A program made the translations under genes and the position numbers. DNA of 24,864 bases, taken from positions 1 through 24,864 of the IMG/VR virus record IMGVR_UViG_3300011114_000643; one strand, given 5' to 3'. Source of the stretch: a virus. The notes below the pieces were generated by a model, which was not told where the DNA came from, made no database searches, and saw nothing but the letters and a program-made list of their open reading frames with translations. Of the stretch, positions 1 to 6,562 are shown piece after piece; positions within the stretch are counted from its first letter, which is position 1; each line of letters begins with the position of its first letter.

Positions 1-1969
1 AGGTTTCTGTGTCCGGCCCAGAGATGACAAAAAACACGCCATTTTCAACCCGAATTAGGTTCGCTTTTTGCGCCCAATTGAGGCTGCGCGACCATGCTTT
101 TGCTTTAGTATCGGCGGCTTTTCCTGAGCCGAGGTCGGCAAAAAAGACCTTTTTAGCGTCCCCGACAGGGGTTCCCATTTGGGCTGCTTTGAGGAATTTC
201 CCGTAATTTGAGTCCTGGCGGGCGGCGACTGCGGCAACGAGGGCGGAGACTTGGTTCGTATAAATAGCGGCAAGGGAGGTGATTTCGTCGCCGTCCTCGT
301 CGTGATCCAGAACGTGCCGGACGCATTGGAAATTAAGGTTTTCGATCTTATCGCCGTCTTTTTGCTTGAGGCATTCCATTGTGGCGATTGGATCTTCCTT
401 TTCCTTGAACACGCCGAACAGGAAGTCGAGATCGGCAATAAAGGCGCTGGAGCCTCTGGGTCGCTCGTTGGTGCTGTGGCCTGTGTGGTGGATGAGGAGA
501 ACGGTGCAAGCAAAGCGGGCGCGGATCTGAGCGCCGAGGGAACGCAGGTAAGCGGCGGCTTCTTCGCGCTTGTTCTCGTCCCCGGCAAAGGTCTGGGAGA
601 GGGTATCGACGACCACCATTCTGGGTTCGATGCTGAGGTCTAGGATGGCTTTCTGGACGGCGAGAACGCTTGCTTCCTCACCTAGATTGACGGCAACGGG
701 GCAGACGTAAAAGGGGATGGAGCCAATCGCCAGCTTGCGGTCGAGATGCCAAGCGCGGATGCGGTTCCAGAGTCCTGCGCCGCCTTCGGCTGCAATGTAG
801 ACCACCGCCCCACCCCGAGTCTTGCGGTCGAGCCACGGGAGGCCGTGGGCCATGTGGAGGCCGAAATCTAGGGCAATAAAGGATTTGTATGTGCCGGAGG
901 CTCCAAAGAACATTCCGATGGAATTGTCCGGGATAACGTGCTTGACCAACCATTTGAGGCCGGAGGCGCGTTCGCGGAGTTGGTCGAGGTTGAGGATGAG
1001 TCCGTCAGGGTTAAGTGGCTCACTAGATGAGCCTGTGCGTTTTATGGTCAGCGGATTAACCCAACCCACGGCTTGGGCGCGAGAGAACAGGGTCTTAATG
1101 GTTACGCCCGCCTGTCGGTTGCGACCAAAAGACACCCACTTGGCCCGTTGCAACTTGTGGTCGAACTTGGAGGAATCCTGCGACCAGTTTACCCAGGTTT
1201 GATAAGCGGCATTTCCAAGGCCGGTGGCATGAAGGGCCATGCCCGCCTCAATCCATTGGTGATACTCGTCTGCGTCGAGATGGGAGAGGGCATCGGCGGC
1301 TTCTTGAAGCTGGACGGGGAGGGTCACGATTCCGAGGTTGGGCGAATTGGGCGAAATGTTTCCGCCCAGAGGCTCAAGCAGCATCCTTTCCAGCCAAACT
1401 GGGGCTTGTGCGGGCATAAACCCTTGGAGTGGGTCTAGACCATCATCCCAAGCGTAGCGCCGCCCTGAGTGGTGTATGGAGGGTTCTGCAACGATGTAGC
1501 CGTTGGCCTTGATGTCGATCCCCGGCCCGAGCTTGCCACGGACGCGGGAGATCATGGCGGGGTCGATCCTGACTAGGTAATGTTGCCCGTTGCCGGTGCG
1601 CTGGGTAGGGGTTTCGGGGAGTTCGCCGTTCTGGGCGAGGATCTGTTCCCAGGTCAGGTGACCGAGATTGCGGGTGTCTATGTCGATTGCAACACACCCG
1701 GCATCGCCCATTGCGAGGCCGATGTTTGCTTGAGGCCATTTGCTCCACCATCCCCGGATGGTCATTTCGTCGTTGCTGGCTTCCTGTGCGCCGTGCAGGG
1801 TGAGTGGATGTTTTGCGGGCGTTCTGCACTCCTGGTCGCCGCAAGAGCAGATGCCCGACTTGATGGTGTGCAGGGGCAGGACGCGAAAGCCGCGCTCGGC
1901 GTACTTGAGGGCCGCATCCATGAGCACTTTTGGATGGATCTCCACGACTGTATTTGTTTCATCTGCCAT
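1..1969 (-). CDS. Prim-Pol / RepA-like helicase replication protein (3' end outside window)
   Basis: The frame is open from the ATG at 1969 to the left edge, giving 656 codons without a stop. Residues 15-190 match the bifunctional primase-polymerase N-terminal family: a CSCG..EC...KHP zinc-like knuckle (C41, C43, C48, H54), the GWW...P.ANIG stretch, the metal-binding AIDID at 94-98, TGNGQHY at 125-131 and GPGIDIKANGYIVAEPS at 149-164. Residues 220-303 resemble the PriCT-2 primase C-terminal domain. Residues 330-500 are a RecA/RepA-type ATPase with Walker A GASGTYKS (356-363), Walker B MVVVD (451-455) and LLIHHTGHS (491-499). Such proteins prime DNA and unwind it at phage origins. A GGGAG ribosome site lies 7 nt before the ATG. 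The gene is the first after the Cro-like regulator and presumably shares its promoter. The C-terminus cannot be judged. Confidence 0.93.
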   Translation of the reverse strand, partial: MADETNTVVEIHPKVLMDAALKYAERGFRVLPLHTIKSGICSCGDQECRTPAKHPLTLHGAQEASNDEMTIRGWWSKWPQANIGLAMGDAGCVAIDIDTRNLGHLTWEQILAQNGELPETPTQRTGNGQHYLVRIDPAMISRVRGKLGPGIDIKANGYIVAEPSIHHSGRRYAWDDGLDPLQGFMPAQAPVWLERMLLEPLGGNISPNSPNLGIVTLPVQLQEAADALSHLDADEYHQWIEAGMALHATGLGNAAYQTWVNWSQDSSKFDHKLQRAKWVSFGRNRQAGVTIKTLFSRAQAVGWVNPLTIKRTGSSSEPLNPDGLILNLDQLRERASGLKWLVKHVIPDNSIGMFFGASGTYKSFIALDFGLHMAHGLPWLDRKTRGGAVVYIAAEGGAGLWNRIRAWHLDRKLAIGSIPFYVCPVAVNLGEEASVLAVQKAILDLSIEPRMVVVDTLSQTFAGDENKREEAAAYLRSLGAQIRARFACTVLLIHHTGHSTNERPRGSSAFIADLDFLFGVFKEKEDPIATMECLKQKDGDKIENLNFQCVRHVLDHDEDGDEITSLAAIYTNQVSALVAAVAARQDSNYGKFLKAAQMGTPVGDAKKVFFADLGSGKAADTKAKAWSRSLNWAQKANLIRVENGVFFVISGPDTET

Positions 1970-1983
1970 GTAAATGCTCCCAA

Positions 1984-2175
1984 TTATTTGGATTTCTTTT
2001 TCTTGTACTTGGCCTCGTCCACCACAAGGGCATTCTTTGTCATCACCTGGAGCCGGTAGGCCATCCCTCGCGCTACCAGTTTTCCCCATTGCTCGACCGC
2101 CTGCCGACTGATCCCCAACGCTTCGGCAAGCTGCCTGCGCCCTCCGAAATGTTGCACCGCGTCATCCGTATACAT
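1984..2175 (-). CDS. Cro-like helix-turn-helix regulator
   Basis: A 63-residue protein of the small Cro family. The core AVQHFGGRRQLAEALGISRQ followed by AVEQWGK is a helix-turn-helix, with AYRLQVMT following as in Cro homologues, and the tail is very basic (KYKKKKSK). It most likely binds operators in the divergent promoter region just upstream and represses its own and/or the early transcript. Two in-frame ATGs lie 6 nt apart, at 2181 and 2175. An AGGA motif abuts the first but sits 6 nt before the second, so the 2175 start is chosen. The stop lies 14 nt before the replication gene, consistent with a two-gene leftward transcript. The family assignment comes from motif recognition only. Confidence 0.85.
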   Translation of the reverse strand: MYTDDAVQHFGGRRQLAEALGISRQAVEQWGKLVARGMAYRLQVMTKNALVVDEAKYKKKKSK

Positions 2176-2202
2176 TGTCATTCCTGTGGTTGTCGATGAT
2201 GC

Positions 2203-2231
2203 AATATACCTTGTATAAATATATTTTCCAA
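2203..2231 (-). promoter_or_regulatory. Leftward sigma70-type promoter for regulator/replication genes
   Basis: On the minus strand, TTGGAA (complement of 2226-2231) and TATATT (complement of 2203-2208) are separated by exactly 17 bases and lie about 30 nt before the regulator start. The -35 box matches consensus at 4 of 6 positions and the -10 box at 5 of 6. The placement between divergent gene sets supports it. It was not tested. Confidence 0.55.
2205..2217. promoter_or_regulatory. Inverted repeat, candidate operator
   Basis: TATAC-CTT-GTATA is a perfect 5+3+5 inverted repeat that overlaps the leftward -10 box (2203-2208). An operator there would let the Cro-like protein repress its own promoter. 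A related GTATAC palindrome occurs at 2168-2173 inside the start of the regulator gene. The link to the regulator is inferred from position only. Confidence 0.4.
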
Positions 2232-2237
2232 TAATGC

Positions 2238-2266
2238 TTGCAAGGCAAGAATAGTTGCTTTATGAT
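2238..2266 (+). promoter_or_regulatory. Rightward sigma70-type promoter for the early operon
   Basis: TTGCAA at 2238-2243 and TATGAT at 2261-2266 are separated by a 17-base spacer. This is close to the sigma70 consensus (4/6 and 5/6) and sits about 34 nt upstream of the first early gene. The palindrome CTTGCAAG (2237-2244) overlaps the -35 box and could be a second regulator site. Confidence 0.6.
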
Positions 2267-2284
2267 CCATTCATCGAAGCAAAT

Positions 2285-2303
2285 AACCGGAGCAACAAAA
2301 TGA
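2285..2303 (+). repeat. Duplicated translation leader, copy 1
   Basis: The 19 bases AACCGGAGCAACAAAATGA, including the ribosome site and start codon, recur exactly at 2732-2750. Exact reuse over the whole initiation region points to duplication of a leader module rather than chance. Confidence 0.8.
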
Positions 2304-2689
2304 AATATCAATACAACGATGGAGGCCGCAAGGCCGCAGGCTTCAAGGGCACAGCAGGCGACTGTGGCGCTCGCGCAATGACAATCGCATTGCGCCTCGA
2401 CTACAGCGCCGTATACAAGGAACTGGCTCAAGCCAACGCCGACAACGGTCGCGCAAAGTCTGCCCGTAACGGGGTGATGAAGGATGTCTACACCGAAGTT
2501 CTAAAGCGTCACGGCTGGGTGTGGATGCAGGCTCCTAAGTTTGACGGTCGCAAAGCTCGTTGCAATGACCTCATAGGCGTGGTGATCGCTAAGCAGGCCC
2601 GTCATTTTGTAGCGGTAATTGACGGTGTAGCAAACGACATTTGGGACTGCACCCACAAAATGGTTTACGGGTATTGGGCAAAGGCATAA
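2300..2689 (+). CDS. Papain-like small phage protein, function unknown
   Basis: First gene of the early operon, 129 residues from the ATG at 2300 with GGAG 7 nt upstream. The layout looks like a compact papain-like/cysteine-peptidase fold: an N-terminal NDGGR...GDCGARAMTIAL segment with a candidate nucleophile C22, then RHFVAVIDGVANDIWD near the C-terminus with candidate H102 and D113 or D116. Proteins of this general pattern are common in phages and usually lack a known function. Being first after the divergent promoter suggests immediate-early expression, for example acting on a host protein, but that is inference. An in-frame ATG at 2255 exists, but it lies within the promoter's -10 area and has no ribosome site. 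Confidence 0.8.
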   Translation: MKYQYNDGGRKAAGFKGTAGDCGARAMTIALRLDYSAVYKELAQANADNGRAKSARNGVMKDVYTEVLKRHGWVWMQAPKFDGRKARCNDLIGVVIAKQARHFVAVIDGVANDIWDCTHKMVYGYWAKA

Positions 2690-2692
2690 GAC

Positions 2693-2712
2693 GGGGCTTA
2701 GGAATACGCAGC
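2693..2712 (+). repeat. Intergenic direct repeat, copy 1
   Basis: GGGGCTTAGGAATACGCAGC is exactly repeated at 2930-2949. Similarity continues for about 18 more bases with scattered changes. Both copies lie just upstream of an early gene and bracket the 53-residue gene at 2747. Confidence 0.8.
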
Positions 2713-2731
2713 TAAAGCGAATCTACCAAAC

Positions 2732-2750
2732 AACCGGAGCAACAAAATGA
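2732..2750 (+). repeat. Duplicated translation leader, copy 2
   Basis: Exact second copy of the 19-base leader at 2285-2303, here initiating the 53-residue gene at 2747. Confidence 0.8.
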
Positions 2751-2908
2751 CCAACGAAAAAGCAATAGAGTTTGAAGTAAAAGCAGCACGGTGGTTGCAC
2801 GAAGCAAACCTCGCCTCTGAAAGCGGCAAAAAAGAAAAAGCCGAAAAGCTCTACGAAAAAAGCCAGTACTGGCACGACAAGATGAATCAAGCACTTGGCA
2901 ATACCTGA
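2747..2908 (+). CDS. Small charged helical protein, unknown
   Basis: A 53-residue ORF starting with MTNEKAIEFEVKAARWLHEA, almost entirely predicted helix, rich in K/E, with aromatic residues at regular spacing (W16, Y36, Y41, W42). It has a strong ribosome site, GGAG 7 nt before the ATG, within a leader copied exactly from the preceding gene. The shape recalls small helical-hairpin phage proteins, but I do not recognise a family. It lies between the two copies of the 20-base repeat. Confidence 0.65.
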   Translation: MTNEKAIEFEVKAARWLHEANLASESGKKEKAEKLYEKSQYWHDKMNQALGNT

Positions 2909-2929
2909 TTCCTCTGCTCCTGCTCTGCG

Positions 2930-2964
2930 GGGGCTTAGGAATACGCAGCCAGAGCGAGTCTGGC
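2930..2964 (+). repeat. Intergenic direct repeat copy 2 with hairpin
   Basis: Second exact copy of the 20-base repeat (2930-2949). It continues into a perfect hairpin, GCCAGA (2948-2953) - GCGAG - TCTGGC (2959-2964), directly upstream of the ribosome site of the gene at 2981. Copy 1 does not preserve this hairpin. Confidence 0.65.
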
Positions 2965-2980
2965 AAAACTTGGAGATGAC

Positions 2981-3325
2981 ATGAGCACACAGAACGAAGC
3001 CCACGGGGACGAAGACCAGCGCCGCGAATTGACGGAAAGAGAGTTGGAGTTGGCGCTTGAGGAAATCATTGACACCATCCTCGACCACGGTGGCTACCCA
3101 GCACAAGGTCGCCGTCAATTCGATTTGTACGAATGGCTTATCGAAGAGCGCGATTCATCCTACGCCTGGGAAATGTACGTCTGCTCTCTGAGCGGCAATA
3201 CCCGCGCACTAGAAATCCGCATTGAACGCGAACTAAAACTAGTTGAGGCATTGCTTGATAAACACCTGACGGGTTCCGACATGGTGCAAGACTTGGCAAA
3301 TCAACGCGCCTCGGAAAACAAATGA
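2981..3325 (+). CDS. Hypothetical acidic helical phage protein
   Basis: A 114-residue protein, highly charged and acidic, with a long helical segment (RRELTERELELALEEIIDTI) and a second helical half. GGAG sits 5 nt before the ATG. The stop overlaps the next start as ATGA, so translation is probably coupled. No catalytic or binding motif is recognised. Its position just before the Sak4-like gene suggests an early role in DNA metabolism or host takeover, but this cannot be resolved from the sequence. Confidence 0.75.
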   Translation: MSTQNEAHGDEDQRRELTERELELALEEIIDTILDHGGYPAQGRRQFDLYEWLIEERDSSYAWEMYVCSLSGNTRALEIRIERELKLVEALLDKHLTGSDMVQDLANQRASENK

Positions 3326-3402
3326 GCATCAGCGAGATTTGCTCTTACGCTTGCGCCATCGGAGCGGTGGTTTGTTTCTTAATCTTGATCTGGGGAAATT
3401 AA
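3322..3402 (+). CDS. 26-residue single-span membrane peptide
   Basis: This tiny ORF begins in an ATGA overlap with the upstream gene and ends in TAA directly abutting the ATG of the Sak4-like gene. Residues 7-24 (CSYACAIGAVVCFLILIW) form one membrane span. Its last codons carry the GGGGA ribosome site for the downstream gene, so it may act mainly as a translation relay. It could equally be a real membrane peptide, and I cannot decide. Confidence 0.5.
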   Translation: MSISEICSYACAIGAVVCFLILIWGN

Positions 3403-4143
3403 ATGGCAATCGACCTTAAAGCAATCCGCAAGAACTCCGACTTCATGCCGCCGAGGATCATGCTGTACGGCCCGCACGGTTTGGGCAAGACGACATTCGG
3501 AGCCAGCGCCCCGGCCCCGATCTTCATCCTGACGGAAGACGGTCTTGGACAATTGGAAGTCGACCACTTCCCGCTTGCGACCAGTTTTGAACAGGTGCAG
3601 GAAGCCCTTGCCGCGCTCCAAGGCAAGCACGAATTCCAGACGGTGGTGATCGACAGCCTTGACTGGTTGGATAACTTGATCTGGGAGCAAATCAATACCA
3701 AGTATGACGCGAAGGATCTGGCCTACGGCAAAGGCGCGGTCATTGCTGCCGATTACTGGCGCAAGGTGCTCGACGCGCTGAACGGGCTGCGGGCTAAAGG
3801 CATGGCGACCGTCATGCTGGCCCATTGCGAGATCAAGCGTTTTGACTCGCCTGAGGTTGAACCGTATGAGCGTTATCAGCCAAAGCTGCAAGCCAGGTCA
3901 TCGGCGCTGGTGCAGGAGTGGGCGGATTGCGTGTTTTTCGCCAATTACAAGACCGTGGTCAAGTCTAGCGAGGTCGGATTTAACCAGAAAGTTACACGCG
4001 GGATCACAACGGGTGAGCGGCTTATGTATACGTCCGAGCGCCCTGCGTACCTCGCAAAGAACCGCTATTCGCTGCCGGATGCCCTGCCGTTAGATTTTCA
4101 GGCATTCATGACAGCGATATCGGCAGCAGCAGTAAAGCAGTAA
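3403..4143 (+). CDS. Sak4-like RecA-family ATPase
   Basis: A 246-residue AAA_24/Sak4-type protein. Walker A is GPHGLGKT (23-30), Walker B is VVIDSLDW (81-88), and the sensor-like VMLAHCEIKRF contains H141. The family signature RPAYLAKNRYSLPDALPLDF is at 213-232. Sak4 proteins are phage single-strand annealing/RecA-like ATPases that work with an SSB partner in recombination and replication. The next two genes encode a DUF669 protein and a Cas4-like nuclease, the usual partners, so this reads as a phage recombination module. A GGGGA ribosome site lies in the tail of the preceding small ORF. Confidence 0.9.
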   Translation: MAIDLKAIRKNSDFMPPRIMLYGPHGLGKTTFGASAPAPIFILTEDGLGQLEVDHFPLATSFEQVQEALAALQGKHEFQTVVIDSLDWLDNLIWEQINTKYDAKDLAYGKGAVIAADYWRKVLDALNGLRAKGMATVMLAHCEIKRFDSPEVEPYERYQPKLQARSSALVQEWADCVFFANYKTVVKSSEVGFNQKVTRGITTGERLMYTSERPAYLAKNRYSLPDALPLDFQAFMTAISAAAVKQ

Positions 4144-4170
4144 AACCAACCAACCCAAGGAAAAAGCAAA

Positions 4171-4647
4171 ATGGCAAACCTTAAAACGCTCCAACTTCCC
4201 ACCGACGTTGAGCCGATGCAGTCGTTTTCCCCGCTTGAGGCGGGACGGTACGAGGTCATCATTACGGACAGCGAACTGAAGGACACCAAGGCCGGGACAG
4301 GCCAGTACCTCCAGTTCACGTTTGAGGTGGTGGGCGAGAAGAACGCCGGACGCAAACTCTGGTCGCGGCTCAATCTGGCAAACCCGAACAAGACCGCCGA
4401 GGAGATCGCTCACAGGGAACTGGCTGCGATCTGCCAGGCGACCAAAATAGAATACCCGCCGGAAGACTCGGAGAACCTCCACAACATCGTGCTGTTTGTG
4501 GATGTGGTGCAGGAGAAGAACCCGGTGAACGACAGCATGACCAACCGGATCAAAGGCTACGCTCCGGCGGAATTGTTTGAACCCGCCGCCAAAGCGCCGC
4601 CCAAAGCGGCCCCGGCTGCACCCGCCCGCCCGTGGGCGAAGAAGTAA
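4171..4647 (+). CDS. DUF669-family single-stranded DNA-binding protein
   Basis: A 158-residue protein with the DUF669 pattern: PLEAGRYEVIITDSELKDTK..GTGQYLQFTFEVVGEKNAGRKLWSRLNLANPN, roughly residues 22-70, an OB-fold-like beta core. A Pro/Ala-rich flexible tail (about 137-158) ends in WAKK. DUF669 proteins are encoded beside Sak4-like ATPases in many phages and are thought to coat single-stranded DNA and stimulate annealing. Here the gene lies between the ATPase and the nuclease, which fits. An AAGGA ribosome site is present upstream of the ATG. Confidence 0.85.
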   Translation: MANLKTLQLPTDVEPMQSFSPLEAGRYEVIITDSELKDTKAGTGQYLQFTFEVVGEKNAGRKLWSRLNLANPNKTAEEIAHRELAAICQATKIEYPPEDSENLHNIVLFVDVVQEKNPVNDSMTNRIKGYAPAELFEPAAKAPPKAAPAAPARPWAKK

Positions 4648-4649
4648 TT

Positions 4650-5771
4650 ATGACCATGCTGCCAGAGCGTCAGAACTCGACCGTCACCGCGATCTTCAAG
4701 CACTACGAGAAGGTTGCGGAGGCGGGGCAGCGCCCGCACCTGGGCGCGTCCGAGATCGGGCAGGAGTGCGAACGGGCCTTGTGGCTGTCGTTTCGCTGGG
4801 CCAAGCAGCCCGATTTTGATGGGCGGATTCTGCGGTTGTTTGAGTCCGGGAACCTTGCAGAACCGCGTCTGATCGAAAATCTCAGGGCAATTGGGGTCGA
4901 GGTATCAGACCGGGACGAGGACGGCAACCAATGGCGGTTCAAGGCTATTGGTGGGCATTTTGGCGGGAGCATGGACGGCGCTGCTCTGGGGTTACCGGAA
5001 GCACCCAAGACCTGGCACGTTTTGGAATTCAAGACCGCAAACGCCAAGAGTTTTGCGGCAATGCAAAAAAAAGGGGTAAAGGATTCCAAGAACCAGCATT
5101 GGGTTCAGATGCAATTGTATATGGGCTGGGCCGGTCTTGACCGGGCAATGTATATGGTCGTGAACAAGGACACCGACGATATTTATGCCGAGCGGATTGA
5201 GGCTGATCCGGCAGCGTTCAAGGCGGCGCTGGCAAAGGCCGAGCGGATCATTACTGCGCCGGAACCAGCAATCCCGCTGGGCGAGACTGCGGCGGCGTTT
5301 GTGTGCAAGTTTTGCAGGTTCAAGGGGCAATGCCACGAAACGGAAGCCCCGCAGGTTAACTGCCGTACCTGCGCCCACGCAACCCCAGAACTGGGCGACG
5401 ATGCCCGGTGGAGTTGTGCGGAGCACAAAAAGGATCTGACGGTAGACGAGCAACGGGCGGGATGCCGCGACCACCGGCACATCCCTGTCCTGCTGGGCCG
5501 GTTTGCCGAACTTGTGGACGCGAACGAGAATAACCTGCTGACGTACAAAAACAAGCTCACCGGAACCGAGTTCCAGCAGCCGGTTTACGGGAGCCAGGAG
5601 ATCACCGACTGCCAAGATAAGCGGATGCTGGGCGACGAGTTTACGACCGCAATGAAGATCGAGATGGATGCAACGATTGTTCCGAATTCAGCGTTTGAGG
5701 GAATGACAGACGATATCCCGTGGACGAATGGCGAAATGATTATCACAGGGAGCAAACAATGGAAAAAGTAA
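4650..5771 (+). CDS. Cas4-like PD-(D/E)XK exonuclease
   Basis: A 373-residue nuclease. The catalytic core is GGSMDG with D109, EFK with E126 and K128, and the helix motif QMQLYM (Q153, Q155). C40 plus C219-x2-C222-x5-C228 match the four-cysteine arrangement that holds a 4Fe-4S cluster in Cas4/AddB/Dna2-type nucleases. A second cysteine set (C238, C241, C256, C272; NCRTCAHA ... SCAEH ... GCRDH) probably binds zinc. It likely resects DNA for Sak4/SSB-mediated recombination. The start is set at 4650; a GTG at 4632, inside the upstream gene, is in frame but lacks a ribosome site. The stop overlaps the next gene by 13 nt. Confidence 0.88.
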   Translation: MTMLPERQNSTVTAIFKHYEKVAEAGQRPHLGASEIGQECERALWLSFRWAKQPDFDGRILRLFESGNLAEPRLIENLRAIGVEVSDRDEDGNQWRFKAIGGHFGGSMDGAALGLPEAPKTWHVLEFKTANAKSFAAMQKKGVKDSKNQHWVQMQLYMGWAGLDRAMYMVVNKDTDDIYAERIEADPAAFKAALAKAERIITAPEPAIPLGETAAAFVCKFCRFKGQCHETEAPQVNCRTCAHATPELGDDARWSCAEHKKDLTVDEQRAGCRDHRHIPVLLGRFAELVDANENNLLTYKNKLTGTEFQQPVYGSQEITDCQDKRMLGDEFTTAMKIEMDATIVPNSAFEGMTDDIPWTNGEMIITGSKQWKK

Positions 5772-5929
5772 TCAAGCCTTGTCCGTTCTGCGATTACGAT
5801 GATCCTGAAGTTGACGAAATCGAAATCGGAATAATCGCGGTGTGCTGCCCAGAATGCAATGCAATTGGGCCGAGGAACAAGGCGGCGCAGTCCCTGCGTG
5901 ATGCCATTGCTAAATGGAATTGCGAATGA
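5759..5929 (+). CDS. Lar-like zinc-finger protein
   Basis: A 56-residue protein with CPFC at 8-11 and CCPEC at 29-33, followed by GPRNK and a final AIAKWN. This is the pattern of Lar-family restriction-alleviation proteins: two CxxC knuckles and a C-terminal WN. Lar proteins modulate type I restriction, but many phage members are annotated on the zinc pattern alone, so that activity is not established here. The start is chosen by GGGAG 6 nt upstream. Confidence 0.75.
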   Translation: MEKVIKPCPFCDYDDPEVDEIEIGIIAVCCPECNAIGPRNKAAQSLRDAIAKWNCE

Positions 5930-5976
5930 CTCCCGCCAAAGCAATCCGCAGGTTCGGGAGAAAAACGCATGAATAA
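5926..5976 (+). CDS. 16-codon bridge ORF
   Basis: MTPAKAIRRFGRKTHE starts in an ATGA overlap with the Lar-like gene and stops in an ATGAATAA overlap with the gene at 5969. It carries the ribosome site of that gene. MTPAKAIRR resembles the N-terminus of small phage zinc proteins that begin MTPxKAIR, so it may be a truncated relic kept for translational coupling. Confidence 0.35.
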   Translation: MTPAKAIRRFGRKTHE

Positions 5977-6205
5977 CGTAATCAACGTTAAAAAAATACA
6001 TCCAAAATGTTTGACTGTAGGGTGTAACCATTTTGCGTATTTGCCAAAAAAAGGCAAAGGAATGGGAAAGGGCATTTGCAGAGGGTGTAGATCTATGGCA
6101 TCAAGAGCGCGACAACAGGGCATTAATATTTCAGGATGGGATGTAATTCAATTAAAAAAAATATTTTGGAATCTTCGGGAAAAAAAAGCATTGGAGGCGA
6201 AATGA
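5969..6205 (+). CDS. Small four-cysteine zinc-binding protein, unknown
   Basis: A 78-residue protein with C14-x4-C19 and C37-x2-C40, very basic, ending in a helical segment (WDVIQLKKIFWNLREKKALE). The cysteines suggest one zinc knuckle of the kind found at the N-terminus of several phage nucleases, but no H-N-H or other catalytic motif follows. The DNA is notably A-rich compared with its neighbours. GGGAG lies 8 nt before the ATG. The stop overlaps the next start as ATGA. Confidence 0.7.
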   Translation: MNNVINVKKIHPKCLTVGCNHFAYLPKKGKGMGKGICRGCRSMASRARQQGINISGWDVIQLKKIFWNLREKKALEAK

Positions 6206-6354
6206 CCCAAGCCGAGAAACTGCAAGCCGCCATCGAATGGCTCGACAACAGATGGGTTTTGCATCCTGAAAATAGGGTTCCGAAACTCAAAGAGCCGTTA
6301 CCGGAGGTCTTTACATGGACTCCGAAAGTGCTAAAGAAAGGAGCGAAGAAATGA
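6202..6354 (+). CDS. Hypothetical 50-residue phage protein
   Basis: Begins in an ATGA overlap with the preceding gene (MTQAEKLQAAIEWLDNRW) and ends in an ATGA overlap with the next. It has an N-terminal helix, a proline-rich middle and a basic tail (KKGAKK). GGAGG lies upstream of the ATG. No family is recognised. Confidence 0.65.
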   Translation: MTQAEKLQAAIEWLDNRWVLHPENRVPKLKEPLPEVFTWTPKVLKKGAKK

Positions 6355-6506
6355 TCGAAGTCAAACTGCTTGGCCCGAAAGACGATCAATGGGCCGTAAT
6401 AAGCCTTGGTAGCCAATGGCTGGCGACAACGAGGGCAGTTTATGCGGTGGCGGTGAAAGCTGCGATTGCCGCCGCTATCGCCCAGCAATCTACGCCGTCC
6501 AATTAG
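6351..6506 (+). CDS. Hypothetical 51-residue phage protein
   Basis: Starts in an ATGA overlap, with GGAG 7 nt upstream. Residues 1-25 look like two or three beta strands (MIEVKLLGPK...WAVISLGSQWLA), followed by an Ala-rich helix (AVAVKAAIAAAIAQQ). It is the last gene before the only sizeable non-coding gap of the early operon. Confidence 0.65.
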   Translation: MIEVKLLGPKDDQWAVISLGSQWLATTRAVYAVAVKAAIAAAIAQQSTPSN

Positions 6507-6562
6507 GAATAACAGCAATCAAAATTTGAAAATTGAGCAACCAGGAGCGTTGTAGTTGATAT

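Noticed and set aside
55-1983. Several overlapping minus- and plus-strand frames over the replication gene
   Set aside because: A single 656-codon frame with clear Prim-Pol and ATPase motifs covers the whole stretch. The other frames give Arg/Pro/Ser-rich peptides typical of out-of-frame GC-rich DNA.
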